Shown in pieces: positions 42,279-51,175 of a stretch of DNA of 64,000 bases. Below the pieces are notes generated by a model. It made no database searches. It was given only the letters and a program-made list of their open reading frames with translations, and was not told the DNA's origin. Numbering within the stretch: position 1 is the stretch's first letter; every line of letters begins with the position of its first letter. This DNA is from an uncultured Flavobacteriaceae bacterium. Its GTDB lineage: Bacteria > Bacteroidota > Bacteroidia > Flavobacteriales > Flavobacteriaceae. The translations under genes and the position numbers were made by a program. The DNA lies in the NCBI GenBank assembly GCA_947502495.1, contig CANNAC010000002.1, forward strand, positions 186,001 to 250,000. Reading direction: 5' to 3'.

Positions 42279-45200
42279 CTATTCTTTAATAACACGTATG
42301 GTTTTAACTACATTACCAATAGTTACTTTAACAAAGTAAGCGCCAGTTTGCAAATTAGACATGTCGACATCCAATTCTAAACTATTTGTTGTTTTACTAT
42401 ATACTTCTTGACCTAACATATTAAATACAGATACATTAGAAATCTCTTTTTTAGCATTCAATGTTAACATAGTATATACAGGATTCGGATGATAACAAAA
42501 TGTAGTATCGCTATCAAAATCGGTTGTTGCTAATGCTGTTGGATCAAATGCAATGATATCAAAAGTACCTTCAAGACGTCTAGTGCTCGCTTCTACAACA
42601 CCATCACTCCATACTCTAATATAATAGGTGACACCAGAAGTTAAACCGGTAACAACTAGACTTGCTCCTGTAGCATCTCCAATATCACATCCTATTGCTT
42701 CAGCATCTAATTGCCCACAATTTGGGTATAAAGCAATACTAGCCGCTGTAGATGTGCCCGAAGTTGTTGTTTCTATAGTAACCTCTCCAGATAATGGCGC
42801 TACAAAAGCATACCAAACATCTGCTTTAAATGTATATGGGTTACAATCTGTATCATCATCTTCACCTGTTGAGCTATCGGTTGCTCCAGCTGTAGTTTCT
42901 CCTGTTAAAGGTGCAGCAAGTGTAAGTGCTGTTGGGTTTGCGCATAAATCATTTCCTGGAGCTGGAACATTCGAAATACAAGCCACAACCATCTCATAAT
43001 CTCCAACATCCGTATTATAACCTTCTATCATAATAAAATACGTTATGTTTGGTTGCGCAGTAAAAGTAACTTCAGATTGACCACTAGGACAAACATTGGA
43101 AACATCGTTAAATGCAATTTGATTAGATTGTGGACAATCATCAAATACTCTAATAAATGTATCATAAGTAGAATTACAAAGCGATAAAACAACATCCTGC
43201 AGCGCGGTACCGGTAAACGAATAAAACACATCATTTGAAGGATTATTTCCTGAATCTGTTGCATTAGCTGTAGAACCAGTAACCGTTTCACCGCATGTTA
43301 CAGCAACAGCTCCTGTACACAAGTCATTAGTAGGCGCTGGACAGGTAAAGGTTACAGCTCCTAAATCCACATCGCAGGCAACATCATTCCCATGTTTCAA
43401 GGTAAAGTTTATAGATGTTCCTGAGGCATAAGGACCTAATTCATAGGTACCAGTTGTCGTAACGGTTGTAGATGCAGTTCCGTCAAATATTACTGGACTT
43501 CCATTACCTACATCGGTAACATTTACATCCACATAAAAACCACTATTTGCACAATCTTGAGTTCCAAGAGTTGCGGTTGCAGCTCCTGCCGCGCAGGTAT
43601 CCACAATATCTACTTTAATATTATGAAAACCAAAGCTATTTAATTGACCACTAACAGGTGCCGAAATATTAAAACTCGAAATATCTGTTGCATTCCCCAT
43701 GTTGGTAATAGCGATAGCTCCAGCACCTATAGGATAAGTTGTTGGACTAGATATTTCAAGATCATCGTTATTGGTAACTACTATAGTACCTGGATTCAAA
43801 GTATCATAATCTATACCTTTTAAAGTGAAATTTGTTGGAAATCCATTTCTAGTTATGGTCAAAACGTGTGGATTTAGCGGATCTCCAAAACTATGAAAAA
43901 AAGCAAAATCTCCCGGCGGAACATCAGGTAGTTCTTCTAAATCTTCATCCCCAGAATGGGCAACGGTTAATACATAAGTATCGCCATCTTTAACTATCGT
44001 TTCTGTAATTACCGATGCAACTTCATCATCGACTGCGGTATCTATAGTAAAAATCACCTCATCACATGTACTGTAAACAGTTCCTATCACCACATCACAT
44101 GTTGGGTCTACGCCATGTTGCAAAGTAAAGGTTACTGGTGTTCCTATTGGATAGGTTCCAACACCAAACGTTCCTGTACCTGTTATAGGTATAGAATTTG
44201 TACCATCAAATAAAACAGGACTTCCTCCACTACCTAAATCGGTAATATTTATAACTGCATAAAAAGTACCTGCATCACAATCTTGAAATGGCGTATCTAA
44301 TTGCGCGGTTCCCGCTGCAGGGGAACAAGGTGGCGGACAAGTATCTGTCACGGCTCCTAAATCAACATTACAGGTAATATCCGCTCCATGTTGTAAAGTG
44401 AAATTGACCGGTGTTCCTGTTGGATATGGTCCAAAATCATAATCACCAATTTCAGTAACTGGTGTAGTAGTTGTACCATCAAAAATAGATGGTGTACCAC
44501 CTCCTAAATCGGTAACCTCTACTTTCGCAAGAAAGGTTCCTGCTTCACAATCTTGACTCACTAAAGTTGCTGTTCCTGCTGGAGCCACACAACCTTCTTC
44601 GATATCTATGCTAATATTATGGAATCCAAATAGATTTAAATCATCCGTATTATTTGTACCAATTTTAAAACTTGAAATATTTACACCGTTTAGAACATTA
44701 GTGAAACTTAAAGCTCCAGACGACCCAGCATCATACGATGTATATGCAGAAATTTCTTGATCATCCTGGTTTCGCACGTATATACTTCCCGTTCCCGCGG
44801 CGTCATAATCTATTCCATTTAAAGTAAAATTTGCTGGAAAACCATTTCTAGTTACCGATAAAATAAATGGATCGAGCGGATTCAAAGTACTATGATAAAA
44901 GAAAAAATCGGTTGGATATCCATCTACAGGAAGAAGTGCCTCACTACCAGGATGATCTATAGTTAACACAAACGTATCTGCGCCAACAACAATAGTTTCT
45001 GTAATATTTGTACCATTATCTATTGCTGTATCAATAGTGAAAATTATTTCATTACAGGTATCTTTTACAATACCTAAATCTACATTACATGTACCATCAC
45101 TACCATGTAGTAAGGTTATTGGAATAATGGTTCCAGCGGCATAAGGCCCAAGTGTTGTAATACCTGTTGCTGTTATAGGGGTAGATGTAGTACCATCGTA

Positions 45201-46127
45201 TATTGCTGGACTTCCACTTCCTAAATCTGTAACGTTAACATCTATCAAAAATGTCTCTGCTACACAATCTTGTGAATCCAAAGTTGCTGTACCTGAGGGA
45301 GGTAAACAAGGTGGCGGACAAGTATCTGCGACCGTACCTAAATTTACATTACAAGCAGTATCCGTTCCATGCTGTAAGGTGAAATTTATTGGCGTTCCTG
45401 TTGGGTAAGGCCCAAAATTGTAAACACCAGTTGCAGTAACTGCGGTAGTAGTTATACCGTCAAAAATGGATGGTGTACCACTTCCTAAATCCGTTACATT
45501 TACTTGCGCAAGAAATGTTCCTGCTCCACAATCTTGACTTACAAAAGTTGCTGTTCCTGCTGGAGGAACACAAGCTCCTACAATATCCACATTAATATTA
45601 TGAAATGCAAAACTGGTAATATCATCCTGATCATTAAAAATAATTTTAAAAGCAGTAATATTTGCTGCATTAGCTGGATTGGTTATATTAATTGGACCAC
45701 CACCTACTAGATATTCTTGATTTACTGAAACATTTTGATCATCTTGGTTTTCAATCAAAACAAACCCATCTGCTACAGTATCATAATCTATTCCATTTAA
45801 TTTAAAATTTGTTGGAACCCCATTTTTAGTAAGTGTTATAACAATTGGATTTGTAGAAGTATCATTACCAGAATAAAACAAATAGTCTCCTCCTCCTAGA
45901 ATTAGTTCAAATAAAGCTTCAGCATTATGACCAGCAACATCAATTTCCAACGTATAAGAAGCCCCTTCTACGGATATCGTTTCCGTAATACTAACACCAT
46001 TATCCACTGCCGTATCCATCGTAAAGTTTATATTCTGAGCAATAGCAGAATAACTAAATAGCAATAAGACACAAAAAACACGAATGCTTTTGATGCTTGC
46101 TTTTTTTAAATTGTAGATTTTTTTCAT
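42279..46127 (-). CDS. Large repeat-built T9SS surface protein
   Basis: A 1282-residue secreted protein. A signal peptide ending SYSAIAQ is followed by two alternating modules. Module A (about 150 residues; ITETI, NGVPTNFKLNGIDYD, SFAFHNINVDI) occurs three times. Module B (about 85; SQDCGAGTFLAQVNVTDLGS, IFDG, NFTLQHGTD, CNV) occurs five times, in the order A-B-B-A-B-B-A-B. Two PPC-like domains (APTNDLCTGAVAVTC, PGNDLCANPTALTL) follow at about 910-1190, then the T9SS domain (HPNPVYTMLTL, VFNMLGQEVYSK, GAYFVKVTIG). It is probably an adhesin or matrix protein. The tail-collar gene is 84 bp upstream on the same strand. Confidence 0.85.
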   Translation of the reverse strand: MKKIYNLKKASIKSIRVFCVLLLFSYSAIAQNINFTMDTAVDNGVSITETISVEGASYTLEIDVAGHNAEALFELILGGGDYLFYSGNDTSTNPIVITLTKNGVPTNFKLNGIDYDTVADGFVLIENQDDQNVSVNQEYLVGGGPINITNPANAANITAFKIIFNDQDDITSFAFHNINVDIVGACVPPAGTATFVSQDCGAGTFLAQVNVTDLGSGTPSIFDGITTTAVTATGVYNFGPYPTGTPINFTLQHGTDTACNVNLGTVADTCPPPCLPPSGTATLDSQDCVAETFLIDVNVTDLGSGSPAIYDGTTSTPITATGITTLGPYAAGTIIPITLLHGSDGTCNVDLGIVKDTCNEIIFTIDTAIDNGTNITETIVVGADTFVLTIDHPGSEALLPVDGYPTDFFFYHSTLNPLDPFILSVTRNGFPANFTLNGIDYDAAGTGSIYVRNQDDQEISAYTSYDAGSSGALSFTNVLNGVNISSFKIGTNNTDDLNLFGFHNISIDIEEGCVAPAGTATLVSQDCEAGTFLAKVEVTDLGGGTPSIFDGTTTTPVTEIGDYDFGPYPTGTPVNFTLQHGADITCNVDLGAVTDTCPPPCSPAAGTAQLDTPFQDCDAGTFYAVINITDLGSGGSPVLFDGTNSIPITGTGTFGVGTYPIGTPVTFTLQHGVDPTCDVVIGTVYSTCDEVIFTIDTAVDDEVASVITETIVKDGDTYVLTVAHSGDEDLEELPDVPPGDFAFFHSFGDPLNPHVLTITRNGFPTNFTLKGIDYDTLNPGTIVVTNNDDLEISSPTTYPIGAGAIAITNMGNATDISSFNISAPVSGQLNSFGFHNIKVDIVDTCAAGAATATLGTQDCANSGFYVDVNVTDVGNGSPVIFDGTASTTVTTTGTYELGPYASGTSINFTLKHGNDVACDVDLGAVTFTCPAPTNDLCTGAVAVTCGETVTGSTANATDSGNNPSNDVFYSFTGTALQDVVLSLCNSTYDTFIRVFDDCPQSNQIAFNDVSNVCPSGQSEVTFTAQPNITYFIMIEGYNTDVGDYEMVVACISNVPAPGNDLCANPTALTLAAPLTGETTAGATDSSTGEDDDTDCNPYTFKADVWYAFVAPLSGEVTIETTTSGTSTAASIALYPNCGQLDAEAIGCDIGDATGASLVVTGLTSGVTYYIRVWSDGVVEASTRRLEGTFDIIAFDPTALATTDFDSDTTFCYHPNPVYTMLTLNAKKEISNVSVFNMLGQEVYSKTTNSLELDVDMSNLQTGAYFVKVTIGNVVKTIRVIKE

Positions 46128-46153
46128 AATAAATATATTTATGTTAATACTAT

Positions 46154-46191
46154 AAAGGATACCGTCAAAAAAAATTTGGCGGTATCCCTTT
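46154..46191 (-). terminator. Hairpin between the tail-collar and large T9SS genes
   Basis: GGATACCG pairs with CGGTATCC, with outer AAA and TTT. It lies after the tail-collar stop and before the large T9SS gene, and probably weakens read-through. Confidence 0.65.
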
Positions 46192-46211
46192 AATTTAGTT
46201 TAATTATATTT

Positions 46212-46739
46212 TTAGCTTCTAGATGGATAAACACCTTGTAATGCTATAATATAACTTAGACATGTAAAAGGTTGCATATTATTATGCGACTGACTACCAC
46301 CAGTTTGCCCAACAACGGTAGCATCTGCAGCCATTTGTGCATTTGCTCCTGTTGCAAAAACCCCACCTTCTGCATTGTAAGCATTTGCTGGATTGCTTAC
46401 TGCAGCACCACCTCTAGGAATTGGGCTTACAGCATTAGTAATAGCAGTATGACTATGCGCAGGCATTTCATTAGCTTTAAGCGTTACAACTGGCTCACCT
46501 CCTTGTTGCCCTAATCGCATAAGTGGTAATCCAGGACCTGTCCCTTGGTGTACAGGTACTCTACCTCTTAAATCAGGTAAAGCAAAAGTTGTTCTACCAT
46601 CTCCTCCATACGTAGTTCCTAATAAAGAAAATAAAGCATTGTACTGAGAAATAGCTAATAATTGTCCGTCGCAATATGCCCAACCTCTTGGTGCAAAAGT
46701 TCCTCCGAACAAAATAATTTGTGCCATAAATGGATCCAT
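46212..46739 (-). CDS. Phage tail collar domain protein (MdpB-like)
   Basis: A 175-residue protein of the tail-collar or microcystin-dependent protein family. It begins MDPFMAQIILFGGTFAPRGW and includes AYCDGQLLAISQYNALFSLL, TFALPDLRGRVPVHQGTGPG and NMQPFTCLSYIIALQGVYPS, all family motifs. In phages such domains sit in tail fibres; here no phage gene is near, and stand-alone copies are known in many bacteria without agreed function. There is no signal peptide, so its route out of the cell, if any, is unclear. It is divergent from the kinase operon (176 bp) and precedes the large T9SS gene. Confidence 0.9.
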   Translation of the reverse strand: MDPFMAQIILFGGTFAPRGWAYCDGQLLAISQYNALFSLLGTTYGGDGRTTFALPDLRGRVPVHQGTGPGLPLMRLGQQGGEPVVTLKANEMPAHSHTAITNAVSPIPRGGAAVSNPANAYNAEGGVFATGANAQMAADATVVGQTGGSQSHNNMQPFTCLSYIIALQGVYPSRS

Positions 46740-46915
46740 AATATATTTATTTAATTGGTTAATAACAAACCAAAGCTACTGATTACTAAGCGTTTACATA
46801 TAAGCGAATTTACTTGATATAAAAACCGAGTAGAAATACCTGATTTTTGATTTTTATATGTTTTAATAAAAATATCTTGTAGCTTTAAAGTCTATTAATT
46901 AATAAATCTTAAATC

Positions 46916-47374
46916 ATGAGTATAAACACGAAATCCATACCGGTTTTAGAAGCACAAACCTATGTGAAAAAATGGCAATCAGAAAACAGTGAAATTAACA
47001 AAAAAGGCGGCTTAAAACATGCCAAAGCTTTTTTAATACCCGCTGGAGATATTATTGATTGCCTACTAGAAATGGAGATATTAAAAGACCTTTCTTGTAT
47101 TAACACAAGCCTTGTAGATTCTGCGGGTATTAGAGCGTACATGGGAATTGACAGACTAGCTTCAGACAACACACCAAGTGCAGAAACCGAAAAACTAGTA
47201 CTTGTTGCAACAACAAAAGAAGTCAATGGCACTGAAACCATACATAGAGATATTATAGAAGGATATGTTCTTAAAAACCCACCACCTCATAAACTAATTG
47301 GTACCGGTGTTTTTGATTTTACAGAACCTTGTCCTACCGTCTGCGACCCAAATAGCCCATTTTATAAACCTTAA
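46916..47374 (+). CDS. Conserved hypothetical protein, first gene of signalling operon
   Basis: A 152-residue soluble protein with no signal peptide or membrane segment and no family I recognise. It opens SINTKSIPVLEAQTYVKKWQ and contains AFLIPAGDIIDCLLEMEI, SAGIRAYMGID and KLVLVATTKEV, and ends in an unusual Pro/Cys-rich tail (TEPCPTVCDPNSPFYKP) with two Cys that might bind metal. It lies 8 bp before the membrane protein gene and is in the same transcript as the kinase and regulator, so it may be a regulatory partner or target of that system. Confidence 0.72.
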   Translation: MSINTKSIPVLEAQTYVKKWQSENSEINKKGGLKHAKAFLIPAGDIIDCLLEMEILKDLSCINTSLVDSAGIRAYMGIDRLASDNTPSAETEKLVLVATTKEVNGTETIHRDIIEGYVLKNPPPHKLIGTGVFDFTEPCPTVCDPNSPFYKP

Positions 47375-47382
47375 AAATTGGA

Positions 47383-48039
47383 ATGAAGGAATTTGATGAA
47401 GCAATTCAACTTTTTACAAAAATCTTACTTTTTATAAATACGGCATTATATACCTATAGTTTTTTAAAACACAAAAAAAGTAAAGCGGTTAAGTATTTTG
47501 TTTTCTATTTAATAACTTCTTTTTGTATTTCTATAGGTAGTAACCTAATTGTAGATATTCAAAGAATGTTTGATTTTGAATTAAACAACTTATACTTATC
47601 GCATTTCTTTTTTGTATTTCAGTTTATTTTTCTGTCGCTCTTTTATCGTCAGTTATTTAATGAAAAACAAAAAAAATATCTAAATACTATAAGTGTTTTG
47701 GTGTTTTTAGTATTAATAATTCAATACACTTTAAATGCTACATTATTTTCTAAGTTTAATTTATTAGAAATATTAATTACATCGTTTCCTTTGGTTTTAT
47801 ATTCCATTTTTCACTTATATAATTCATTAAGTAAACCTGGAAAATTTATGTATATCAATGCAGGCATATTAATTTACTTATCAATAAGTACCCTTATTTT
47901 TATTTTAGGAAACTTAATTAATGCGGTTGATAGAGCACTATCAGTTGACATATGGTTTTTAAACAGAGTATTTTATGTAGGCTATTTACTACTAATTTTA
48001 ATTGAATGGAAAAAGAGCTTATGGAAAACGAAAAATTAA
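47383..48039 (+). CDS. Multi-pass membrane protein, likely sensor partner
   Basis: A 218-residue membrane protein with about seven hydrophobic helices (for example ILLFINTALYTYSFL, FFVFQFIFLSLFY, ISVLVFLVLIIQYTL, LIYLSISTLIFILGNLI, VFYVGYLLLILIEW). It has no recognised domain. Its 3' end overlaps the start of the histidine kinase gene by 34 bp in another frame, so they are co-translated. The kinase has only one membrane helix, so this protein may serve as its sensing module, like a split 7TM receptor kinase. The role is inferred from overlap and topology. Confidence 0.72.
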   Translation: MKEFDEAIQLFTKILLFINTALYTYSFLKHKKSKAVKYFVFYLITSFCISIGSNLIVDIQRMFDFELNNLYLSHFFFVFQFIFLSLFYRQLFNEKQKKYLNTISVLVFLVLIIQYTLNATLFSKFNLLEILITSFPLVLYSIFHLYNSLSKPGKFMYINAGILIYLSISTLIFILGNLINAVDRALSVDIWFLNRVFYVGYLLLILIEWKKSLWKTKN

Positions 48040-48809
48040 TTATTCAAGCATTAGTTTATGGAATCATTTTTTTGGTTTTAACAACTACTGGGTTAATTCT
48101 GTTTTTTCATTATTCCAGGCAAAAAATAGTGCAAAAAGAGCTTGAAAAATCTGCTTTAAAATTAGAAAATCAACAAAAAATATTACAAACTTCTATAGCT
48201 ATTCAAGAAATAGAACGTAAACGTATCGCGCAAGACTTACATGATGCCATTAGCTCTAAACTCAACATTATTAGCTTGTCTACCAATGTGCTATTAACAG
48301 ATACATCTATTACTGATAAACAGAAAGCTGCGTTAACCCAAATACTTGAAATAACCTCTACGACTCTAGAAAGCTCCAGGAAAATCGCGCACGATTTAAT
48401 GCCGCCAATTTTGGATGAATTCGGACTTAAAGTTGCTTTAGAAGAATTATTTGATGATTTTTCAGCTAATACCTCATTAGAAATAGAGCATAATATTGAA
48501 AATTTAAGTAAATTATCGAGAACCAATCAATTACATGTATTTAGAATTATTCAAGAACTAATGAATAATTCTATTAGACATGGAAAAGCAAATGAATTAG
48601 CCATTTATATGGAACAAAATACAACAGGATTTAAAATCCGCTACCAAGATAATGGTGTTGGTTTTAATGTTACAGAAGTTAGTAAAAAAAGTGGCATTGG
48701 ATTACAAAACATAAATAGTCGTGTTAAAATTTTAAACGGATTCCTTAAAATGGAAAGCACAAAAAATAATGGTAGTCTTTTTATAATACAATGTAAATAC
48801 CATGGATAA
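48006..48809 (+). CDS. Sensor histidine kinase (HisKA_3 / NarX-type)
   Basis: A 267-residue kinase with one N-terminal helix (IIQALVYGIIFLVLTTTGLILFF shown here by position about 7-30), a short coiled linker, the HisKA_3 motif RKRIAQDLHDAISSKLNIIS (His near 79), HDLMPPILDEFGLKVAL and HATPase motifs IIQELMNNSIRHG, YQDNGVGFN and GIGLQNINSRV. It has no periplasmic sensor domain, so input probably comes from the overlapping membrane protein. Its end overlaps the regulator start by 8 bp, which marks a tight cognate pair. Confidence 0.9.
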   Translation: MEKELMENEKLIIQALVYGIIFLVLTTTGLILFFHYSRQKIVQKELEKSALKLENQQKILQTSIAIQEIERKRIAQDLHDAISSKLNIISLSTNVLLTDTSITDKQKAALTQILEITSTTLESSRKIAHDLMPPILDEFGLKVALEELFDDFSANTSLEIEHNIENLSKLSRTNQLHVFRIIQELMNNSIRHGKANELAIYMEQNTTGFKIRYQDNGVGFNVTEVSKKSGIGLQNINSRVKILNGFLKMESTKNNGSLFIIQCKYHG

Positions 48810-49479
48810 AATAAATATAGCATTAGCAGATGATGAACTTCTATTCCTTCAAGGATTAAAAGCAATTCTAGGTAACGAAGAGCATATAAATATTCTTTTT
48901 GACGCTAAAGACGGCGAAGAGTTAATACAACAATTACGGGATGCCAAAACACTACCCGAGATTGTAGTAACAGACCTTAAAATGCCTAATTTAAATGGTG
49001 TTGAAGTTACTAAAATCATTCATAAAGAATTTCCAAAAATAAAAGTAATTGCACTAACTAGTTATTTCAGCAAACCTTTTATTTTAAATATGATTTCAAT
49101 TGGCGCTGTTGCCTATTTAGCAAAAAACAGCACACCAGCCTTAATGATTAAAACCATTGAAGAGGTTTATGAAAAAGGCTTTTACTATGATGGAAAGGTC
49201 ATGCAATATGTGCATGAAAGCATTACAAACCCTAAAGACAAGAAAATAAAATCGACGTTTGACACTAATTATTTCACCAAACGAGAAATTGAGGTTTTAG
49301 AACTTATTTGCAAACAATACACGACTGTTGATATTGGGGAAAAACTGTTTATAAGTCCAAGGACTGTAGAAGGTCACCGAAATAACTTACTACTTAAAAC
49401 GGAATCCAAAAATGTTGCTGGTTTAGTTATTTATGCATTAAAAAACAAACTTGTTTCCCTAGATAACAATAGCTTTTAA
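48802..49479 (+). CDS. LuxR/NarL-family response regulator
   Basis: A 225-residue regulator with a receiver domain (INIALADDELLFLQGLKAIL; phospho-acceptor in VVTDLKMPNLNGVE near 58; switch Thr in ALTSYF; Lys in LAKNS) and a LuxR-type HTH (about 155-215: FTKREIEVLELICKQYTT, IGEKLFISPRTVEGHRNNLL). It ends the four-gene operon, followed by a strong terminator. The tail-collar and large T9SS genes next door are its most likely targets by context. The operator is not known. Confidence 0.93.
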   Translation: MDKINIALADDELLFLQGLKAILGNEEHINILFDAKDGEELIQQLRDAKTLPEIVVTDLKMPNLNGVEVTKIIHKEFPKIKVIALTSYFSKPFILNMISIGAVAYLAKNSTPALMIKTIEEVYEKGFYYDGKVMQYVHESITNPKDKKIKSTFDTNYFTKREIEVLELICKQYTTVDIGEKLFISPRTVEGHRNNLLLKTESKNVAGLVIYALKNKLVSLDNNSF

Positions 49480-49483
49480 AAAT

Positions 49484-49511
49484 AAAAAGCTCCTTCAAGA
49501 GGAGCTTTTTA
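49484..49511. terminator. Bidirectional terminator of the kinase operon
   Basis: AAAAAGCTCCT pairs with AGGAGCTTTTT around TCAAG. It serves the operon on the plus strand and the BI-1 gene on the minus strand. Confidence 0.88.
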
Positions 49512-49527
49512 TTTAAATTTTTCAAGC

Positions 49528-50253
49528 TTAATCTCTAGACATAAATATTTGTAATACATACCAAAATAACAGCATTAAAGAGGCAAACAAGCCCAATGCT
49601 GCCGGTATATAATCGTCTTCTGAATATTTATTTACTAAGTTAGATGTTTGGTATATAATAGATCCTCCTGCTAACAAGCACATTCCTACAGAAAACCAAA
49701 GACCTAAGTTAAAACCAAAAAGTGTTCCTGCAATGATTAATCCCATTGCAATAAAAAAACCAACCGTTAAACCGGTCTTTAAAAAAGAAAAATCTCTTTT
49801 CGTTACAAAAACCACAGAAGATAATCCCGTAAACAAAGCTAGGGTTACAATAGCTGCTTGATTTAATAATTCTGGACCAGATGCTGTATAGTACATAGCT
49901 ATATAAATCATTGGTACAAAAATAAATGCTTGCGCTAAAATATAAGCGCCATAGGCCAAGTATTGTTTTGGTTTATCTTGCGATTTTAATACTATTTTTT
50001 CGGCATACGTAGTCACCAACATAAAACCACCTAACATAAGAAGCCATTTAAAACCTTCCGTTAAGGATAAAGCAAAATTCACAATAGTTTCGCTTTGTAA
50101 TAATAAATATTCAAAAAGAATAAAAACTAAAACACCACCAGCAACATGCGCATAGGTTCTTTTATAAAATGTAACGCGATCCATCTGTTCTAATCGCCCT
50201 ATACGTACTTTAGGTCCTTCTCCTTGAAAAGGATTTATATTTTGGTTTTCCAT
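49528..50253 (-). CDS. Bax inhibitor-1/YccA-like membrane protein
   Basis: A 241-residue membrane protein with seven helices. The start is put at ATG 50253 (MENQNINPFQGEGPKV), because the longer frame begins in the terminator of the neighbouring gene. RIGRLEQMDRVTFYKRTYAHV is the typical entry to the first helix, and AALGLFASLMLLFWYVLQIF is near the end. Bacterial members act as pH-sensitive calcium leak channels or modulate FtsH. It may be co-transcribed with no other gene; a terminator separates it from the peptidase gene. Confidence 0.88.
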   Translation of the reverse strand: MENQNINPFQGEGPKVRIGRLEQMDRVTFYKRTYAHVAGGVLVFILFEYLLLQSETIVNFALSLTEGFKWLLMLGGFMLVTTYAEKIVLKSQDKPKQYLAYGAYILAQAFIFVPMIYIAMYYTASGPELLNQAAIVTLALFTGLSSVVFVTKRDFSFLKTGLTVGFFIAMGLIIAGTLFGFNLGLWFSVGMCLLAGGSIIYQTSNLVNKYSEDDYIPAALGLFASLMLLFWYVLQIFMSRD

Positions 50254-50289
50254 TAATAATTTTCCATTTAATTCGTTTTTGAAAAGTAA

Positions 50290-50331
50290 TAAAAAAAGAG
50301 ACATCAAAATAAATTAAGGTCTCTTTTTTCT
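50290..50331 (-). terminator. Terminator of the Zn peptidase gene
   Basis: AAAAGAGAC pairs with GTCTCTTTT around a long AT-rich loop, with T residues following on the minus strand. It lies 20 bp past the stop at 50349. Confidence 0.65.
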
Positions 50332-50348
50332 TACGCTATAGATTTATA

Positions 50349-51044
50349 TTAATCTCTTCCTCCAAATACTTGAAGCGCCCAATATAACAAGGAAGCTAAA
50401 GCTCCAATTGCAGCAACTAGATAGGTTCTAGCTGCCCATTTAAGTGCGTCTTCTGACCCTGCATATTCTTCTTGTGTCAACATGTTTTTATTTTTCAACC
50501 AAGCTAAAGCTCTGTTACTTGCATCATATTCTACAGGTAAAGTAATAAAGCTAAACAAAGTAGCAAAGCCCATAAATACTAAACCAGCAACGGCAACCCA
50601 GTAACCCATTCCTATTCCTGCTGCGCCACCAAGAACTAATCCACCAATAACCAACCATTGTGACATACCAGAAGTCACGCTAACTATTGGTACTAAAGCA
50701 GAACGCATACCTAAAGCACTATATGCTTGTGCATGTTGTACTGCATGACCACATTCATGTGCTGCAACTGCCGCAGCTGCTGCATTTGCATGATTGTAAA
50801 CGACCTCACTTAAGTTTACTGTTTTATTTTTCGGGTTGTAATGGTCTGTTAATTGTCCCGCAGTAGAAATAACTTCTACATCTGTAATACCATTATCGGC
50901 AAGCATTTTTTCGGCAATCTCTCTACCGGTTAACCCATTACGTAAATGTACTTGTGCGTATTTTTTAAATTTTTTCTTTAATTGGTTACTCACCAACCAA
51001 CTTACAAGTGCTATTACTCCTATTAATATATAATATCCAATCAT
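50349..51044 (-). CDS. Membrane zinc metallopeptidase (YugP-like)
   Basis: A 231-residue membrane peptidase. The zinc site is VAAHECGHAVQHAQ (HExxH near 95), and NLSEVVYNHANA and FITLPVEYDASNRALAWL, with a likely third ligand Glu, are family signatures. Helices at 3-17 and around 120-165 and 205-225 place it in the inner membrane. It is likely to degrade damaged or short membrane proteins; substrates are unknown. Its HECGH form matches the YugP/DUF2268-like group rather than HtpX. Confidence 0.9.
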   Translation of the reverse strand: MIGYYILIGVIALVSWLVSNQLKKKFKKYAQVHLRNGLTGREIAEKMLADNGITDVEVISTAGQLTDHYNPKNKTVNLSEVVYNHANAAAAAVAAHECGHAVQHAQAYSALGMRSALVPIVSVTSGMSQWLVIGGLVLGGAAGIGMGYWVAVAGLVFMGFATLFSFITLPVEYDASNRALAWLKNKNMLTQEEYAGSEDALKWAARTYLVAAIGALASLLYWALQVFGGRD

Positions 51045-51175
51045 TTATTTTTGTTTTAGTGTTTAAATATACTATTTGTATAGCAAAAAATAAGCCAAAT
51101 ATTCGTTAAGAAATTTTGTCAGTTTTAAATGGTAAGAAATCTAACTACTCGTCTTTTATTTCTTTCCCGAAAAAG

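Noticed and set aside
43043-43291. 82-residue frame inside the large T9SS gene
   Set aside because: A low-complexity out-of-frame shadow of the repeat-rich gene, without independent support.
46212-46739. Prophage remnant
   Set aside because: Only a tail-collar domain is present; capsid, terminase, portal, lysis and integrase genes are all absent, and stand-alone collar proteins are common in bacteria.
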